10,165 bases of DNA from an uncultured Mesorhizobium sp. (GTDB taxonomy: Bacteria; Pseudomonadota; Alphaproteobacteria; Rhizobiales; Rhizobiaceae), in contig CATMOC010000090.1 in NCBI GenBank assembly GCA_950071955.1, forward strand, positions 1 through 10,165. The letters run 5' to 3'. Positions within the stretch are counted from its first letter, which is position 1, and each line of letters begins with the position of its first letter. Shown piece after piece: positions 1 to 6,350 of this stretch. The notes beneath the pieces are model-generated. The model was not told where the DNA came from and ran no database searches. It saw nothing but the letters and a program-made list of their open reading frames with translations. The translations under genes were made by a program, and so were the position numbers.

Positions 1-473
1 GTGATGAGGTTGCCGTCGCGCACGGTTTCGGAATCTTCCCACTTCGAACCGGCATTGATCATGTCGGTCCTGATCGAGTGGTACGAGGTCACCCGCTTGC
101 CTTTGACCAGGTCTGCCTCGATGAGGAGCCATGGTGCATGGCAGATGGCCGCGACGGGCTTGCCGGCGCGCGAGAAGGCCTTCACGAAATCCACCGCCTT
201 CTTCTCGACGCGCAGCAGATCCGGATTGATCTGTCCGCCCGGCAGGACGATGGCGTCATAGTCGGCAGCGTTCGCCTGATCGAGGACGCGGTCCACTGCA
301 ACGGGCTCGCCCCAGTCCTTCTTGTCCCACCCCTTGATCTCGCCGCTCTCTAGCGACACGACCTCGACGGTTGCGCCCGCTTGCCGCAGTTTCGACAGCG
401 GGACCTCGAGTTCCGACTGTTCGAAGCCGTTGGTGGCGAGGATCGCGATCCTCGATTGCGCGATGTCGGGCAT
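1..473 (-). CDS. PfpI/DJ-1 family protein (type 1 glutamine amidotransferase-like), 3' end missing
   Basis: The start codon is ATG at 473-471, with an AGGAG ribosome binding site (485-481 on the minus strand) 7 bases upstream. About 157 codons are visible and the stop lies beyond the left edge. The fold is the DJ-1/PfpI flavodoxin-like one. It begins with the strand RIAILATNGFEQSELE, carrying the conserved Glu18, followed by YDAIVLPGG (72-80). The nucleophile elbow AAICHAPWLL places Cys111 next to His112, and VTSYHSIRTDMINAGSKW follows, as in PfpI, YhbO and YraA proteins. Members are reported as cysteine peptidases, chaperones or glyoxalase/deglycase-type stress enzymes, and the deglycase activity is disputed. 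The Glu-Cys-His residues are all present, so the visible part looks functional. It is probably the last or a late gene of the dut-HAD-lyase transcript, 79 bases after the lyase stop. The family is secure; the substrate cannot be read from sequence. Confidence 0.92.
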   Translation of the reverse strand, partial: MPDIAQSRIAILATNGFEQSELEVPLSKLRQAGATVEVVSLESGEIKGWDKKDWGEPVAVDRVLDQANAADYDAIVLPGGQINPDLLRVEKKAVDFVKAFSRAGKPVAAICHAPWLLIEADLVKGKRVTSYHSIRTDMINAGSKWEDSETVRDGNLI

Positions 474-531
474 GATATTGCTCCTGCTGAATGGTGACGC
501 AGGAGAACGCCCCAGATGCGTTTTTGTTCGG

Positions 532-548
532 CGCCTCTGCGAGGGGCG
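532..548 (-). other. Hairpin just after the lyase stop codon
   Basis: The 17 bases form a 7-bp stem (one G-T pair) with a GCG loop, beginning 4 bases past the TGA at 555-553. The minus-strand bases that follow are A-rich, not T-rich, so this is not a classical intrinsic terminator. It may stabilise the 3' end of an upstream mRNA or reduce read-through into the PfpI gene. The pairing is seen directly; the role is inferred. Confidence 0.3.
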
Positions 549-552
549 GGGG

Positions 553-1365
553 TCAGTCCGAAAACAGCGCCTGCAGCCGGGCGAAGGAATAGCCCTTGCG
601 CGAGAACTCGAATGTCCCCTGATCCAGCATCTCGCGCGCCGCCGCTTCCACCACGCCGAAGGCCGCAGTGGTGAGCTTCGACCCGAGCGAGATGCGTTTG
701 GCACCGGCTTCGGCGAGCTCCTGCACGGAAAAGCTCGGAACCGCGAGGATGTTGACCGGCTTCGTGACAGCCGAACAGACCGCCTTCACCTGCTCGATGC
801 TGGTGAGTCCCGGCGCGTAGAGCACGTCGGCTCCCGCCTGCTCGAATGCCTGCAAACGGCGGATCGTGTCGTCGAGGTCGGGACGGTCGTGCAGGAAATT
901 CTCCGCGCGCGCCGTCAGCACGAAGTCGCGCCGGAGCGACCGTGCCGCTTCGCTTGCGGCGGCGACCCTCTCGACCGAGAGCGAAAAATCGTAGATCGCA
1001 TTCGTCTCGTCGCCCGAAAAATCCTCGAGCGAGCAGCCGGCGAGACCGGCGGCTTCGGCGGCGAACACCGTCTCGGCAGCGAAGTCCGGCGCGTCTCCCT
1101 TGCCCTTCTCCAGATCCGCCGAGACCGGCAGGTCGGTGGCCAAGACGAGTTCCTTGCAGTGGGCGATCATCTCGTCGAACGCGATGCCGCCGTCCGGCCG
1201 TCCGCGCGAGAAGGCGTAGCCGGCACTCGTGGTGGCGAGCGCCTTGAAGCCGAGCGAGGCCAGGAATTTCGCGGTGCCGACATCCCAGGGATTGGGAATG
1301 ACGAATGCGTCCGCCGACGAATGCAGCGCGCGAAAGACCGCGCCGATGTCCCTGCTCCTGTCCAT
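553..1365 (-). CDS. Isocitrate lyase/phosphoenolpyruvate mutase family protein
   Basis: A 270-residue TIM-barrel enzyme of the PEP mutase/isocitrate lyase superfamily. It starts at ATG 1365-1363 behind AGGA with a 6-base spacer. Visible landmarks are NPWDVGTAKFLASLGFKALATTSAG (25-49, with Trp27, Asp28 and Thr45-Ser46), PVSADLEKGKG (80-90, the Mg-binding Asp84), SLEDFSG (112-118) and FVLTARAENFL (148-158, with Arg153). True isocitrate lyases carry a KKCGH signature. Here the equivalent loop is EKGKGD, without the cysteine, so glyoxylate-shunt isocitrate lyase activity is unlikely. Related proteins of this size include oxaloacetate decarboxylases, 2-methylisocitrate lyases, carboxyphosphonoenolpyruvate mutase-like enzymes and many uncharacterised ones. 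It breaks or makes a C-C or C-P bond next to a 2-oxo acid in the cytoplasm; which one is unknown. It lies 36 bases downstream of the HAD gene in the same orientation, so co-transcription is likely. Length and motifs are complete. Confidence 0.9.
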   Translation of the reverse strand: MDRSRDIGAVFRALHSSADAFVIPNPWDVGTAKFLASLGFKALATTSAGYAFSRGRPDGGIAFDEMIAHCKELVLATDLPVSADLEKGKGDAPDFAAETVFAAEAAGLAGCSLEDFSGDETNAIYDFSLSVERVAAASEAARSLRRDFVLTARAENFLHDRPDLDDTIRRLQAFEQAGADVLYAPGLTSIEQVKAVCSAVTKPVNILAVPSFSVQELAEAGAKRISLGSKLTTAAFGVVEAAAREMLDQGTFEFSRKGYSFARLQALFSD

Positions 1366-1401
1366 GGCCGTTCCTGAATCCGTGAACCCGCAGGCGGCAT
1401 T

Positions 1402-2094
1402 TTAGCCGCTCGCGCCGGGCGCGGCAAAGCCGGTCGGTTGGTCCAGGCCGATCATTCCTGACACCCGCCGCATGTCGTCGAACAGAATGCCGCCGGCCCT
1501 TGCCAGACCTTCGCGGTCCGAAAGGGGGTCGCCGCAATAGGCGTAGACGCGCATGCCGGCCGCGATGCCGGCAGCCGTACCGGCGACGGAATCCTCAAGC
1601 ACGATGCAGTTCTCGGCAGAGAATCCCATCGTCGCGGCGGCGTGCAGGAAGAGGTCCGGGAACGGCTTTCCGCGGGCAACCATGGTGGAACTGAACATTG
1701 CACCCTCGAAGTGGGGCAGCAGTCCGGTCGCACCGAGCGTTATGTGCATCTTGGAGAGGCGCGCCGAGGATGCGACACAGAAGGGAATTCCGGCCGCGCC
1801 GAGCGCTCTGATAAATGCTTCCACATGCGGAACGGCCTCGACCCCGTTCGCGAAAAGGTCCGGTAGTCCCGCGTTCCACCGGTCGACGAAATCGGCGCCG
1901 AGATCGACGCCCGCCGCCTCGATCTCCTCCTGCACCGATCGCATGGACCGCCCGCAGAAGCGGCCCCGGCATTCCTCGTAGGTGACGGGGAATCCGGCCT
2001 GCGTCAGCCATTCGGAGAGCTTGCGGTTGGCCAGCGTCTCGGTGTCGACGAGGACGCCGTCGCAGTCGAAGATCACGAGGCCGGGCGGCCTCAT
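1402..2094 (-). CDS. HAD-IA family phosphatase (beta-phosphoglucomutase/CbbY-like)
   Basis: A 230-residue haloacid dehalogenase superfamily hydrolase, cytoplasmic. All four catalytic motifs are present. Motif I is [12 protein letters not shown], with nucleophile Asp10 and acid/base Asp12. Motif II is FCVASSAR (Ser109/Ser110). Motif III is Lys143 in RGKPFPD. Motif IV is VLEDSVAG, with Glu167 and Asp168 for Mg. Residues about 20-90 form the helical C1 cap typical of subclass IA. These enzymes dephosphorylate sugar phosphates, nucleotides or similar small molecules, or act as mutases, and sequence alone does not give the substrate. The ATG (2094-2092) overlaps the dut stop codon (2093-2091) as ATGA, and no Shine-Dalgarno is visible inside dut, so translation is probably coupled to dut. 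That coupling makes a nucleotide-related substrate conceivable but unproven. The C-terminal tail (Pro-Ala-Gly rich) looks disordered. Confidence 0.93.
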   Translation of the reverse strand: MRPPGLVIFDCDGVLVDTETLANRKLSEWLTQAGFPVTYEECRGRFCGRSMRSVQEEIEAAGVDLGADFVDRWNAGLPDLFANGVEAVPHVEAFIRALGAAGIPFCVASSARLSKMHITLGATGLLPHFEGAMFSSTMVARGKPFPDLFLHAAATMGFSAENCIVLEDSVAGTAAGIAAGMRVYAYCGDPLSDREGLARAGGILFDDMRRVSGMIGLDQPTGFAAPGASG

Positions 2095-2573
2095 CGGGCG
2101 CCCGTCGAGCCGAAGCCGCTCGCGCCGCGCGGCGTCTCCTGCGCCACCACGCTTTCCTCGACTGTCGCCTGGACCACGGGCGCGATGACGAGCTGGGCGA
2201 TGCGCATGCCCCGGGTGAGCGCGAAATCCTCGTCGCCCAGGTTCACCAGCAGAACCTGCACCTCGCCCCGATAGTCGCTGTCGATGGTGCCGGGCGTGTT
2301 GAGACAGGTGATCCCATGCTTCAGCGCCAGCCCCGAGCGCGGCCGCACCTGGCCCTCGTGACCGGCAGGAATCTCGAAGACCAGACCGGTGGGGACGAGG
2401 GCGCGGCGCCCCGGCAGGATGATCAGATTGCGGTCTTCCGGGATCGCCGCCCGCAGATCCATGCCGGCCGCGCCCGCGGTCTCGTAGGCGGGCAAGGTGA
2501 GGCCTTGCGAATGCGGCAGACGGACGATCGGGAGAACGATGGACATGGCGTCATTTGGCCGGGGTCCGTGCAT
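2091..2573 (-). CDS. dut: Deoxyuridine 5'-triphosphate nucleotidohydrolase (dUTPase)
   Basis: Hydrolyses dUTP to dUMP and pyrophosphate, keeping uracil out of DNA and feeding thymidylate synthesis. It acts as a cytoplasmic homotrimer. All five trimeric dUTPase motifs are present in order: AGMDLRA (36-42), [11 protein letters not shown] (77-87), [13 protein letters not shown] (92-104, catalytic Asp98), RIAQLVIAP (124-132) and the glycine-rich C-terminal arm SGFGSTG (152-158). The upstream ATG (2573) has GGGAG 10 bases before it and gives 160 residues. A second ATG at 2546-2544 gives 151 residues, beginning [15 protein letters not shown], nearer the family's usual length, but has no ribosome binding site. 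Either start keeps all motifs. It is the first gene of the minus-strand run and is divergent from the efflux operon. In many alphaproteobacteria I would expect dut beside coaBC (dfp), so this context is somewhat different (general knowledge, not checked). Confidence 0.96.
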   Translation of the reverse strand: MHGPRPNDAMSIVLPIVRLPHSQGLTLPAYETAGAAGMDLRAAIPEDRNLIILPGRRALVPTGLVFEIPAGHEGQVRPRSGLALKHGITCLNTPGTIDSDYRGEVQVLLVNLGDEDFALTRGMRIAQLVIAPVVQATVEESVVAQETPRGASGFGSTGAR

Positions 2574-2606
2574 GCGTCAATAGCTCCCGGAACGTTCGGC
2601 GTCCGC

Positions 2607-2623
2607 CATGCACCACTTGCATG
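2607..2623. promoter_or_regulatory. Inverted repeat CATGCA-N5-TGCATG, candidate operator
   Basis: A perfect 6-bp inverted repeat with a 5-base centre (CCACT). It lies between dut and the marR-family gene, about 43 bases upstream of the predicted -35 box of the regulator. The related word GCATGC occurs again at 2570-2575 (over the dut start codon) and at 2677-2682 (within AGCATGCT, between the -35 and -10 boxes of the regulator). MarR proteins bind palindromes of about 16-20 bases and often repress their own divergent region. That makes these the best operator candidates, but no consensus is known for this protein. In RNA the repeat could also form a short hairpin in the dut leader. Confidence 0.35.
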
Positions 2624-2665
2624 TCTCACCTGTCCGTCCGGCATGGCTCCCCAATGTCGCCGAAC

Positions 2666-2694
2666 TTGAAAGGTAAGCATGCTCATTATATATG
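2666..2694 (+). promoter_or_regulatory. Predicted promoter of the marR-HlyD-MFS operon
   Basis: A -35 box TTGAAA (2666-2671, 5 of 6 against TTGACA) is followed after 17 bases by TATATG (2689-2694). The overlapping TATATA at 2687-2692 gives a 15-base spacer. The implied transcription start is about 2699-2702, on or next to the ATG at 2701, so the regulator mRNA would be leaderless. The -10 overlaps the opposite-strand TATAAT, so the two promoters compete for the same bases. The palindrome AGCATGCT (2676-2683) lies in the spacer, a good place for a repressor. Confidence 0.45.
2685..2690 (-). promoter_or_regulatory. Possible -10 box for dut
   Basis: Read on the minus strand, these bases are exactly TATAAT and lie in the only strongly AT-rich patch of the dut/marR gap. 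Transcription would start near 2678, giving a dut leader of about 105 bases that contains the CATGCA/TGCATG inverted repeat. No convincing -35 box is found 16-18 bases upstream, where the sequence already lies inside marR (about 2707-2714). The match could be partly accidental. Confidence 0.3.
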
Positions 2695-2700
2695 GCGCTC

Positions 2701-3222
2701 ATGAAACACGGTGACGGCACGGAACGACTCGGATTCCTCATCCACGATGCGGCGCGCCTGATGCGGAAGCGGTTCGAGATGCGGGCGGCCGGACACGGTC
2801 TGTCGGCCGCCCAGTGGCGGCTCCTGTTCCGTCTCGTCAAGGAAGAGGGAATGGCCCAGGCGAGACTGGCGGAACTGCTCGAGATCGAACCCATCAGCGT
2901 CTCGCGTCTGCTCGACAGGATGGAAGAGGGCGGATGGATCGAGCGCCGTCAGTCGGCCTCGGATCGCCGCGTCCGCGTCGTCTATCCGACCGGGAAGGCC
3001 CGCGCGACGTTCGGCGCCGTCAAGGAGGTGGCGGGGACCATCTATCAGGAGGCACTGGAAGGTATGTCCACGGCCGAGCGGAGCGCACTCGTGCGTGGCC
3101 TGGAAACGATTCTCGCCAACCTGGCGGACGGCGAGTCGGGAGCGCGGTGCGAGCCGGTACCGGCGGAGCAGAAGACGGTTGGCGAGCGGGTGCCGGAAGC
3201 AGAGGAAGGTACACACGGATGA
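2701..3222 (+). CDS. MarR family transcriptional regulator (EmrR-like, local repressor of the efflux operon)
   Basis: A winged helix-turn-helix dimeric repressor of about 173 residues. Numbering from the alternative upstream ATG at 2692, the dimerisation helix is RLGFLIHDAARLMRKRFEMRA (12-32). The HTH spans about 50-80, with AQARLAELLEIEPISVSRLL containing the recognition helix, and the wing is DRRVRVVYPTGKA (91-103). A second dimer helix follows (119-145), then a charged, probably disordered C-terminal tail of about 30 residues. MarR/EmrR proteins usually bind a palindrome in their own promoter and let go when a phenolic or hydrophobic ligand binds. Position directly ahead of an HlyD/MFS pair fits a drug- or aromatic-responsive repressor (inference). 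Start choice: ATG 2692 lies inside the predicted -10 box, so ATG 2701 is preferred; neither has a good Shine-Dalgarno. The stop overlaps the next gene's start (ATGA at 3219-3222), indicating an operon. Confidence 0.92.
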   Translation: MKHGDGTERLGFLIHDAARLMRKRFEMRAAGHGLSAAQWRLLFRLVKEEGMAQARLAELLEIEPISVSRLLDRMEEGGWIERRQSASDRRVRVVYPTGKARATFGAVKEVAGTIYQEALEGMSTAERSALVRGLETILANLADGESGARCEPVPAEQKTVGERVPEAEEGTHG

Positions 3223-4379
3223 ACGCCAGGACGAAGGCCGACGAGACGGCGGAAAAAATCGAGTTGAAGATGAACGAGGCGAGCACCCCGCAAACGCCCG
3301 AAGCCGCGACACCGAAGAAGAAGCGTCGTGCTTCGCGCCTTCTCCTGATGATTGCCGTTCCCGCGGCACTCGTGGTGGGCGGGGGATATGTCTGGGCCAC
3401 CGGCGGGCGCTATCAGGAGACCGAGAACGCCAATCTGCGCCAGGCGCGGATTTCGGTGACGGCCGAGGTTTCAGGCCGGGTCATCGAGGCCAACGTCTCC
3501 GAAAACGAGCATGTGCGGGCCGGCGACGTTCTGTTCGAGATCGATCCCGAGCCCTATCGCATCGCGCTGGCGCAGGCGGATGCCGCCCTGGCGGCCGCGC
3601 GGCTTCAGGTCGAGCAGCTTCGGGCAGGATACCAGAAGGCCGTCGCGGAGGCCGATGTGGCCGGCAACGAGGTCGACTACCTGCAAAGCGAGCTGGGGCG
3701 TCAGGAATCGCTCACCGACAAGGGTATCGGCACCAAGTCGGCGCTCGACTCCGCGCGTCACGATCTCACCAAGGCAAAGGAACAGTACGCCGTTGCTCAA
3801 CAAGGCATCGCAAGCGCCAGGGCAGCCCTTGCAGGCAATCCGGACATCGAGACCGACGATCATCCGGCGGTGATGGCTGCGCTCGCCGCGCGGGAGAATG
3901 CCGCATGGAAGCTCGGGCTGACGACGGTGGTCGCGGCCGGAGACGGCGTGATCGCGCAGGCGTCGTCCTTCAAGGAAGGCCAGATGGTTTCGGCCGGGAC
4001 GGCGCTCTTCACCCTGGTCGAGACCGGCGATTCGTGGATCGACGCCAACTTCAAGGAAACCCAGCTGACCCACATGAAAAAGGGCCAGAAGGCGGAGGTC
4101 TGGATCGACGCTTTCCCGGACAGTCCCCTCGAGGCGACGATCGATTCGATCGGCGCGGGCACGGGCGCGGAATTCTCGCTGTTGCCGGCGCAGAATGCCA
4201 CCGGCAACTGGGTCAAGGTAACCCAGAGAATCCCGGTCCGTCTCAGGCTCGAAGCGAATGACGACCTGGCCGCCGCGCTTCGCACGGGAATGAGCGCCAC
4301 GGTGGAGGTCGACACCGGCAAGGCGCGCGGCCTGCCGGACTTCGCCTCCCTGTTCGGCAGCGCGGTCGCCGCCGAGTAG
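3219..4379 (+). CDS. HlyD/EmrA family periplasmic adaptor (membrane fusion protein) of a multidrug efflux pump
   Basis: A 386-residue membrane fusion protein that would bridge the inner-membrane transporter and an outer-membrane channel. It starts at ATG 3219 behind AGGAAGG with a 9-base spacer. Residues 1-40 are cytoplasmic and charged, with a KKKRR stop-transfer-like cluster at 33-37. One membrane helix follows at about 41-60 (LLLMIAVPAALVVGGGYVWA). The first lipoyl half is RISVTAEVSGRVIEANVSENEHVRAGDVLFEID (77-109). An alpha-helical hairpin or coiled coil spans about 112-230, rich in Ala, Gln and Glu. The second lipoyl half is TTVVAAGDGVIAQASSFKEGQMVSAG (235-260), followed by the beta-barrel. 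The stretch GAEFSLLPAQNATGNWVKVTQRIPVRL (316-342) is typical of the EmrA/VceA subgroup. Overlap with the regulator and 39 bases to the transporter gene place it in the middle of a three-gene operon. A TolC-type partner must be encoded elsewhere. Confidence 0.95.
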   Translation: MNARTKADETAEKIELKMNEASTPQTPEAATPKKKRRASRLLLMIAVPAALVVGGGYVWATGGRYQETENANLRQARISVTAEVSGRVIEANVSENEHVRAGDVLFEIDPEPYRIALAQADAALAAARLQVEQLRAGYQKAVAEADVAGNEVDYLQSELGRQESLTDKGIGTKSALDSARHDLTKAKEQYAVAQQGIASARAALAGNPDIETDDHPAVMAALAARENAAWKLGLTTVVAAGDGVIAQASSFKEGQMVSAGTALFTLVETGDSWIDANFKETQLTHMKKGQKAEVWIDAFPDSPLEATIDSIGAGTGAEFSLLPAQNATGNWVKVTQRIPVRLRLEANDDLAAALRTGMSATVEVDTGKARGLPDFASLFGSAVAAE

Positions 4380-4385
4380 CGCCGT

Positions 4386-4403
4386 TTCCCTCTCAGGAGG
4401 GAA
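4386..4403 (+). other. Intercistronic 7-bp hairpin between the adaptor and transporter genes
   Basis: TTCCCTC (4386-4392) pairs perfectly with GAGGGAA (4397-4403) across a TCAG loop, 6 bases after the adaptor stop. It hides an AGGAGG at 4395-4400. The more likely functional ribosome binding site for the transporter, GAGGG (4405-4409), lies just downstream, 9 bases before the ATG at 4419. No T-run follows, so it is not an intrinsic terminator. It may stabilise the mRNA segment or tune transporter translation. The pairing is seen directly; the role is inferred. Confidence 0.45.
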
Positions 4404-4418
4404 CGAGGGCAGAGAACG

Positions 4419-5942
4419 ATGGAAAATTCCTTCACCGAGGTGCCGCATCGCGGGCTGATCACCCTATCGATCATGCTCGCCACGATCATGCAGGTGCTCG
4501 ACACCACGATCGCCAACGTCGCGTTGCCGACGATGACGGGCGATCTTGGCGCGAGCCAGGACACCATCACATGGGTGCTGACGTCCTATATCGTGGCCGC
4601 GGCGATCATGACGCCGGTCACCGGCTGGCTCTCGGACCGGATCGGCCGGCGCGAACTCTTCCTCGTCACGATCGTCGGCTTCACCGTCTCCTCCATGGCC
4701 TGTGGCCTGGCCTGGAACCTGGAGTCGATGGTGCTGTTCCGGGTGACCCAAGGGCTCTTCGGCGCCGCGATCGTGCCGCTTTCCCAGACCTTCCTGCTCG
4801 ACATCAATCCGAAGGAACGCCACGGCTCGGCGATGGCCATGTGGGGCGCCGGCATCATGGTCGGCCCCATCATCGGCCCGACGCTCGGTGGCTGGCTCAC
4901 CGAGACGCTCGACTGGCGCTGGGTCTTCTTCATCAACCTGCCGGTCGGCATCATCGCCTTCCTCGGCTGCGCCGCCTACCTGCCGCGGGTGGCCAAGCGG
5001 CTTCGCGGGTTCGATTTCTTCGGCTTCGCCATGCTTTCGCTGGGCGTCGGAGCGCTACAGCTCATGTTGGACCGGGGCGGCGAGGTGGACTGGTTCTCGG
5101 CCGCCGAGATTTGGATCGAACTCGGCCTGTCGATCACCGGATTCTGGATCTTCGCGATCCACCTGCTTACCGGCAGCGAGACCTTCATCGATCCCGCGAT
5201 CTTCCGCGACCGCAACTTCGTCACCGGCCTCGTCTTCATCTTCATCGTCGGCATCATCCTGCTGGCCAGCCTGGCGCTGCTCCCGCCGATGCTGTCGCGG
5301 CTGTTCGACCACTCGACCATCCGCACCGGCCTGGTCATGGCGCCGCGCGGAGTCGGCACGATGATCTCCATGATCCTCGTCGGGCGGCTGGTGCGGATCG
5401 TCGACGCACGCCTGCTGGTCGTGGCCGGCCTCGCTCTGACGGCGTGGTCGCTGCACGACATGACGGGCTTTTCGCCCCAGATGGACGACCGGCTCATCAT
5501 CGTTTCCGGCGTCGTCCAGGGGCTCGGCCTGGGGCTGGTCTTCGTGCCCCTGTCGACGGTTGCCTTCGCCACGCTCGAACCGCGGTTCCGCACCGACGCC
5601 GCGAGCCTCTTCAGCCTCGTGCGCAACATCGGTTCGTCGATCGGAATTTCCGTCGTCACCGTCATGCTCACGCGGAACGTGCAGGTGAACCATGCGGAAT
5701 TGTCGACCGCCATCAACCCGTTCAGCCCGGCATTGCGCGCCATTTCGCCGGCCGCAGCCAACGGTGATCCCGCTGCGCTGTCGCAGATCGACCAGCTCGT
5801 GAACGCCCAGGCTCTGATGATTTCCTACATCGACGATTTCAAGCTGATGATGATCGTCACGCTGTGCGCCATTCCACTGGCCCTGCTCCTGCGCAAGCCG
5901 AGGGCCGTCGCCGCCGCTCCGGCCGCAGCCCACATGGACTGA
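4419..5942 (+). CDS. DHA2 family MFS multidrug transporter (EmrB/QacA type, 14 TM)
   Basis: A 507-residue inner-membrane proton antiporter of the drug:H+ antiporter-2 family. Family motifs are clear: motif D1 LDTTIANVALP (27-37), motif A GWLSDRIGRR (69-78) in the loop between helices 2 and 3, motif B FRVTQGLFG (107-115, with Arg108), and motif C in GAGIMVGPIIGPTLGGWL (143-160), the antiporter signature. The length, and hydrophobic segments running to about residue 490 with a long loop before the last helix, fit 14 helices. Paired with the EmrA-type adaptor directly upstream it would export hydrophobic compounds across both membranes. Its real substrate cannot be told from sequence. The ribosome binding site is GAGGG with a 9-base spacer. 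The stop codon lies only 5 bases from the end of the opposite-strand halogenase relic, so no terminator fits in between and transcripts of the two would converge. Confidence 0.96.
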   Translation: MENSFTEVPHRGLITLSIMLATIMQVLDTTIANVALPTMTGDLGASQDTITWVLTSYIVAAAIMTPVTGWLSDRIGRRELFLVTIVGFTVSSMACGLAWNLESMVLFRVTQGLFGAAIVPLSQTFLLDINPKERHGSAMAMWGAGIMVGPIIGPTLGGWLTETLDWRWVFFINLPVGIIAFLGCAAYLPRVAKRLRGFDFFGFAMLSLGVGALQLMLDRGGEVDWFSAAEIWIELGLSITGFWIFAIHLLTGSETFIDPAIFRDRNFVTGLVFIFIVGIILLASLALLPPMLSRLFDHSTIRTGLVMAPRGVGTMISMILVGRLVRIVDARLLVVAGLALTAWSLHDMTGFSPQMDDRLIIVSGVVQGLGLGLVFVPLSTVAFATLEPRFRTDAASLFSLVRNIGSSIGISVVTVMLTRNVQVNHAELSTAINPFSPALRAISPAAANGDPAALSQIDQLVNAQALMISYIDDFKLMMIVTLCAIPLALLLRKPRAVAAAPAAAHMD

Positions 5943-5947
5943 CCCTG

Positions 5948-6350
5948 CTACTGGTGCGCCCGAGCCGGCTCGATCTTTCGGCCGAGCGTCCGTTCGATCT
6001 CGGCCTTGGCTTCGTCCGGCGTCCGGAAATGGTCGGAGTAGACATAGCCGCAGCCGATCCGGTCCTGCGTCGAGATCGACCACATCCAGCCCGCCTCCTG
6101 CGCCAAAGCAAGCGTGAAGGGAGACATCTCCGACCCGTCCTCGTGGTCGAGCCAGAACGGCATGGCGCGGTTTACCGGCAGCGTCGACCGGTAGGAGACC
6201 CATTCTGCGCCCATCTCGCCGCAGATAAGCCTTCGCCTGAAACCGGTGCAGTCGATAAAGAAATCACCCGCCGCTTCGCGGTTCCCGTCGAGCAGGAGGG
6301 CCTCGATCCGTCCGGTTTCGGCATTCTTGCGGGCGCCGACCAAAAAATGG
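5948..6350 (-). pseudogene. Relic of a flavin-dependent tryptophan-halogenase-like gene (internal fragment)
   Basis: A minus-strand open stretch encodes part of a tryptophan halogenase family protein. From about 6349 the reading is HFLVGARKNAETGRIEALLL, then GDFFIDCTGFRRRLI, the conserved F-I-D-C-[ST]-G motif near the FAD site. It continues with WVSYRSTLPVNRAMPFWLDH, SPFTLALAQEAGWMWSIS and RIGCGYVYSDHFRTPDEAKAEIERTL. The known family is about 500 residues, and this covers roughly the middle 130. The N-terminal GxGxxG FAD motif, the VGEAT segment and the catalytic lysine are absent. The reading frame stops at 5948-5950, just where the C-terminal third should begin. The frame upstream is closed by a TAG directly before a GTG at 6427, and residues encoded between 6427 and about 6350 do not look halogenase-like. 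The flavin halogenase WxWxIP motif reads WMWSIS here, with Pro changed to Ser. The absence of internal stops suggests a fairly recent deletion, or a short expressed remnant. A functional halogenase is excluded by the missing domains. Confidence 0.72.

Noticed and set aside
532..548. Hairpin next to a TTTTT run, considered as an intrinsic terminator
   Set aside because: The T-run (521-525) is on the plus strand, upstream of the stem. On the transcribed minus strand the bases after the stem are A-rich, so it does not fit a terminator for the lyase gene.
1394..1409. GCGGC/GCCGC stem around the HAD stop codon
   Set aside because: It is a 5-bp stem without a T-run that overlaps the stop codon. 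It is most likely chance, and the next gene's ribosome binding site lies free downstream.
3095..4261. Long plus-strand frame overlapping the regulator and adaptor genes, and similar frames at 4571-5767 and 322-1377
   Set aside because: They are shifted-frame shadows of clear genes. Their translations are Arg/Gly/His-rich with no domain, and they lack ribosome binding sites.
5055..6203. Minus-strand frame of 382 codons across the MFS gene
   Set aside because: It is antisense to a certain transporter gene, and its composition is typical of an antisense shadow.
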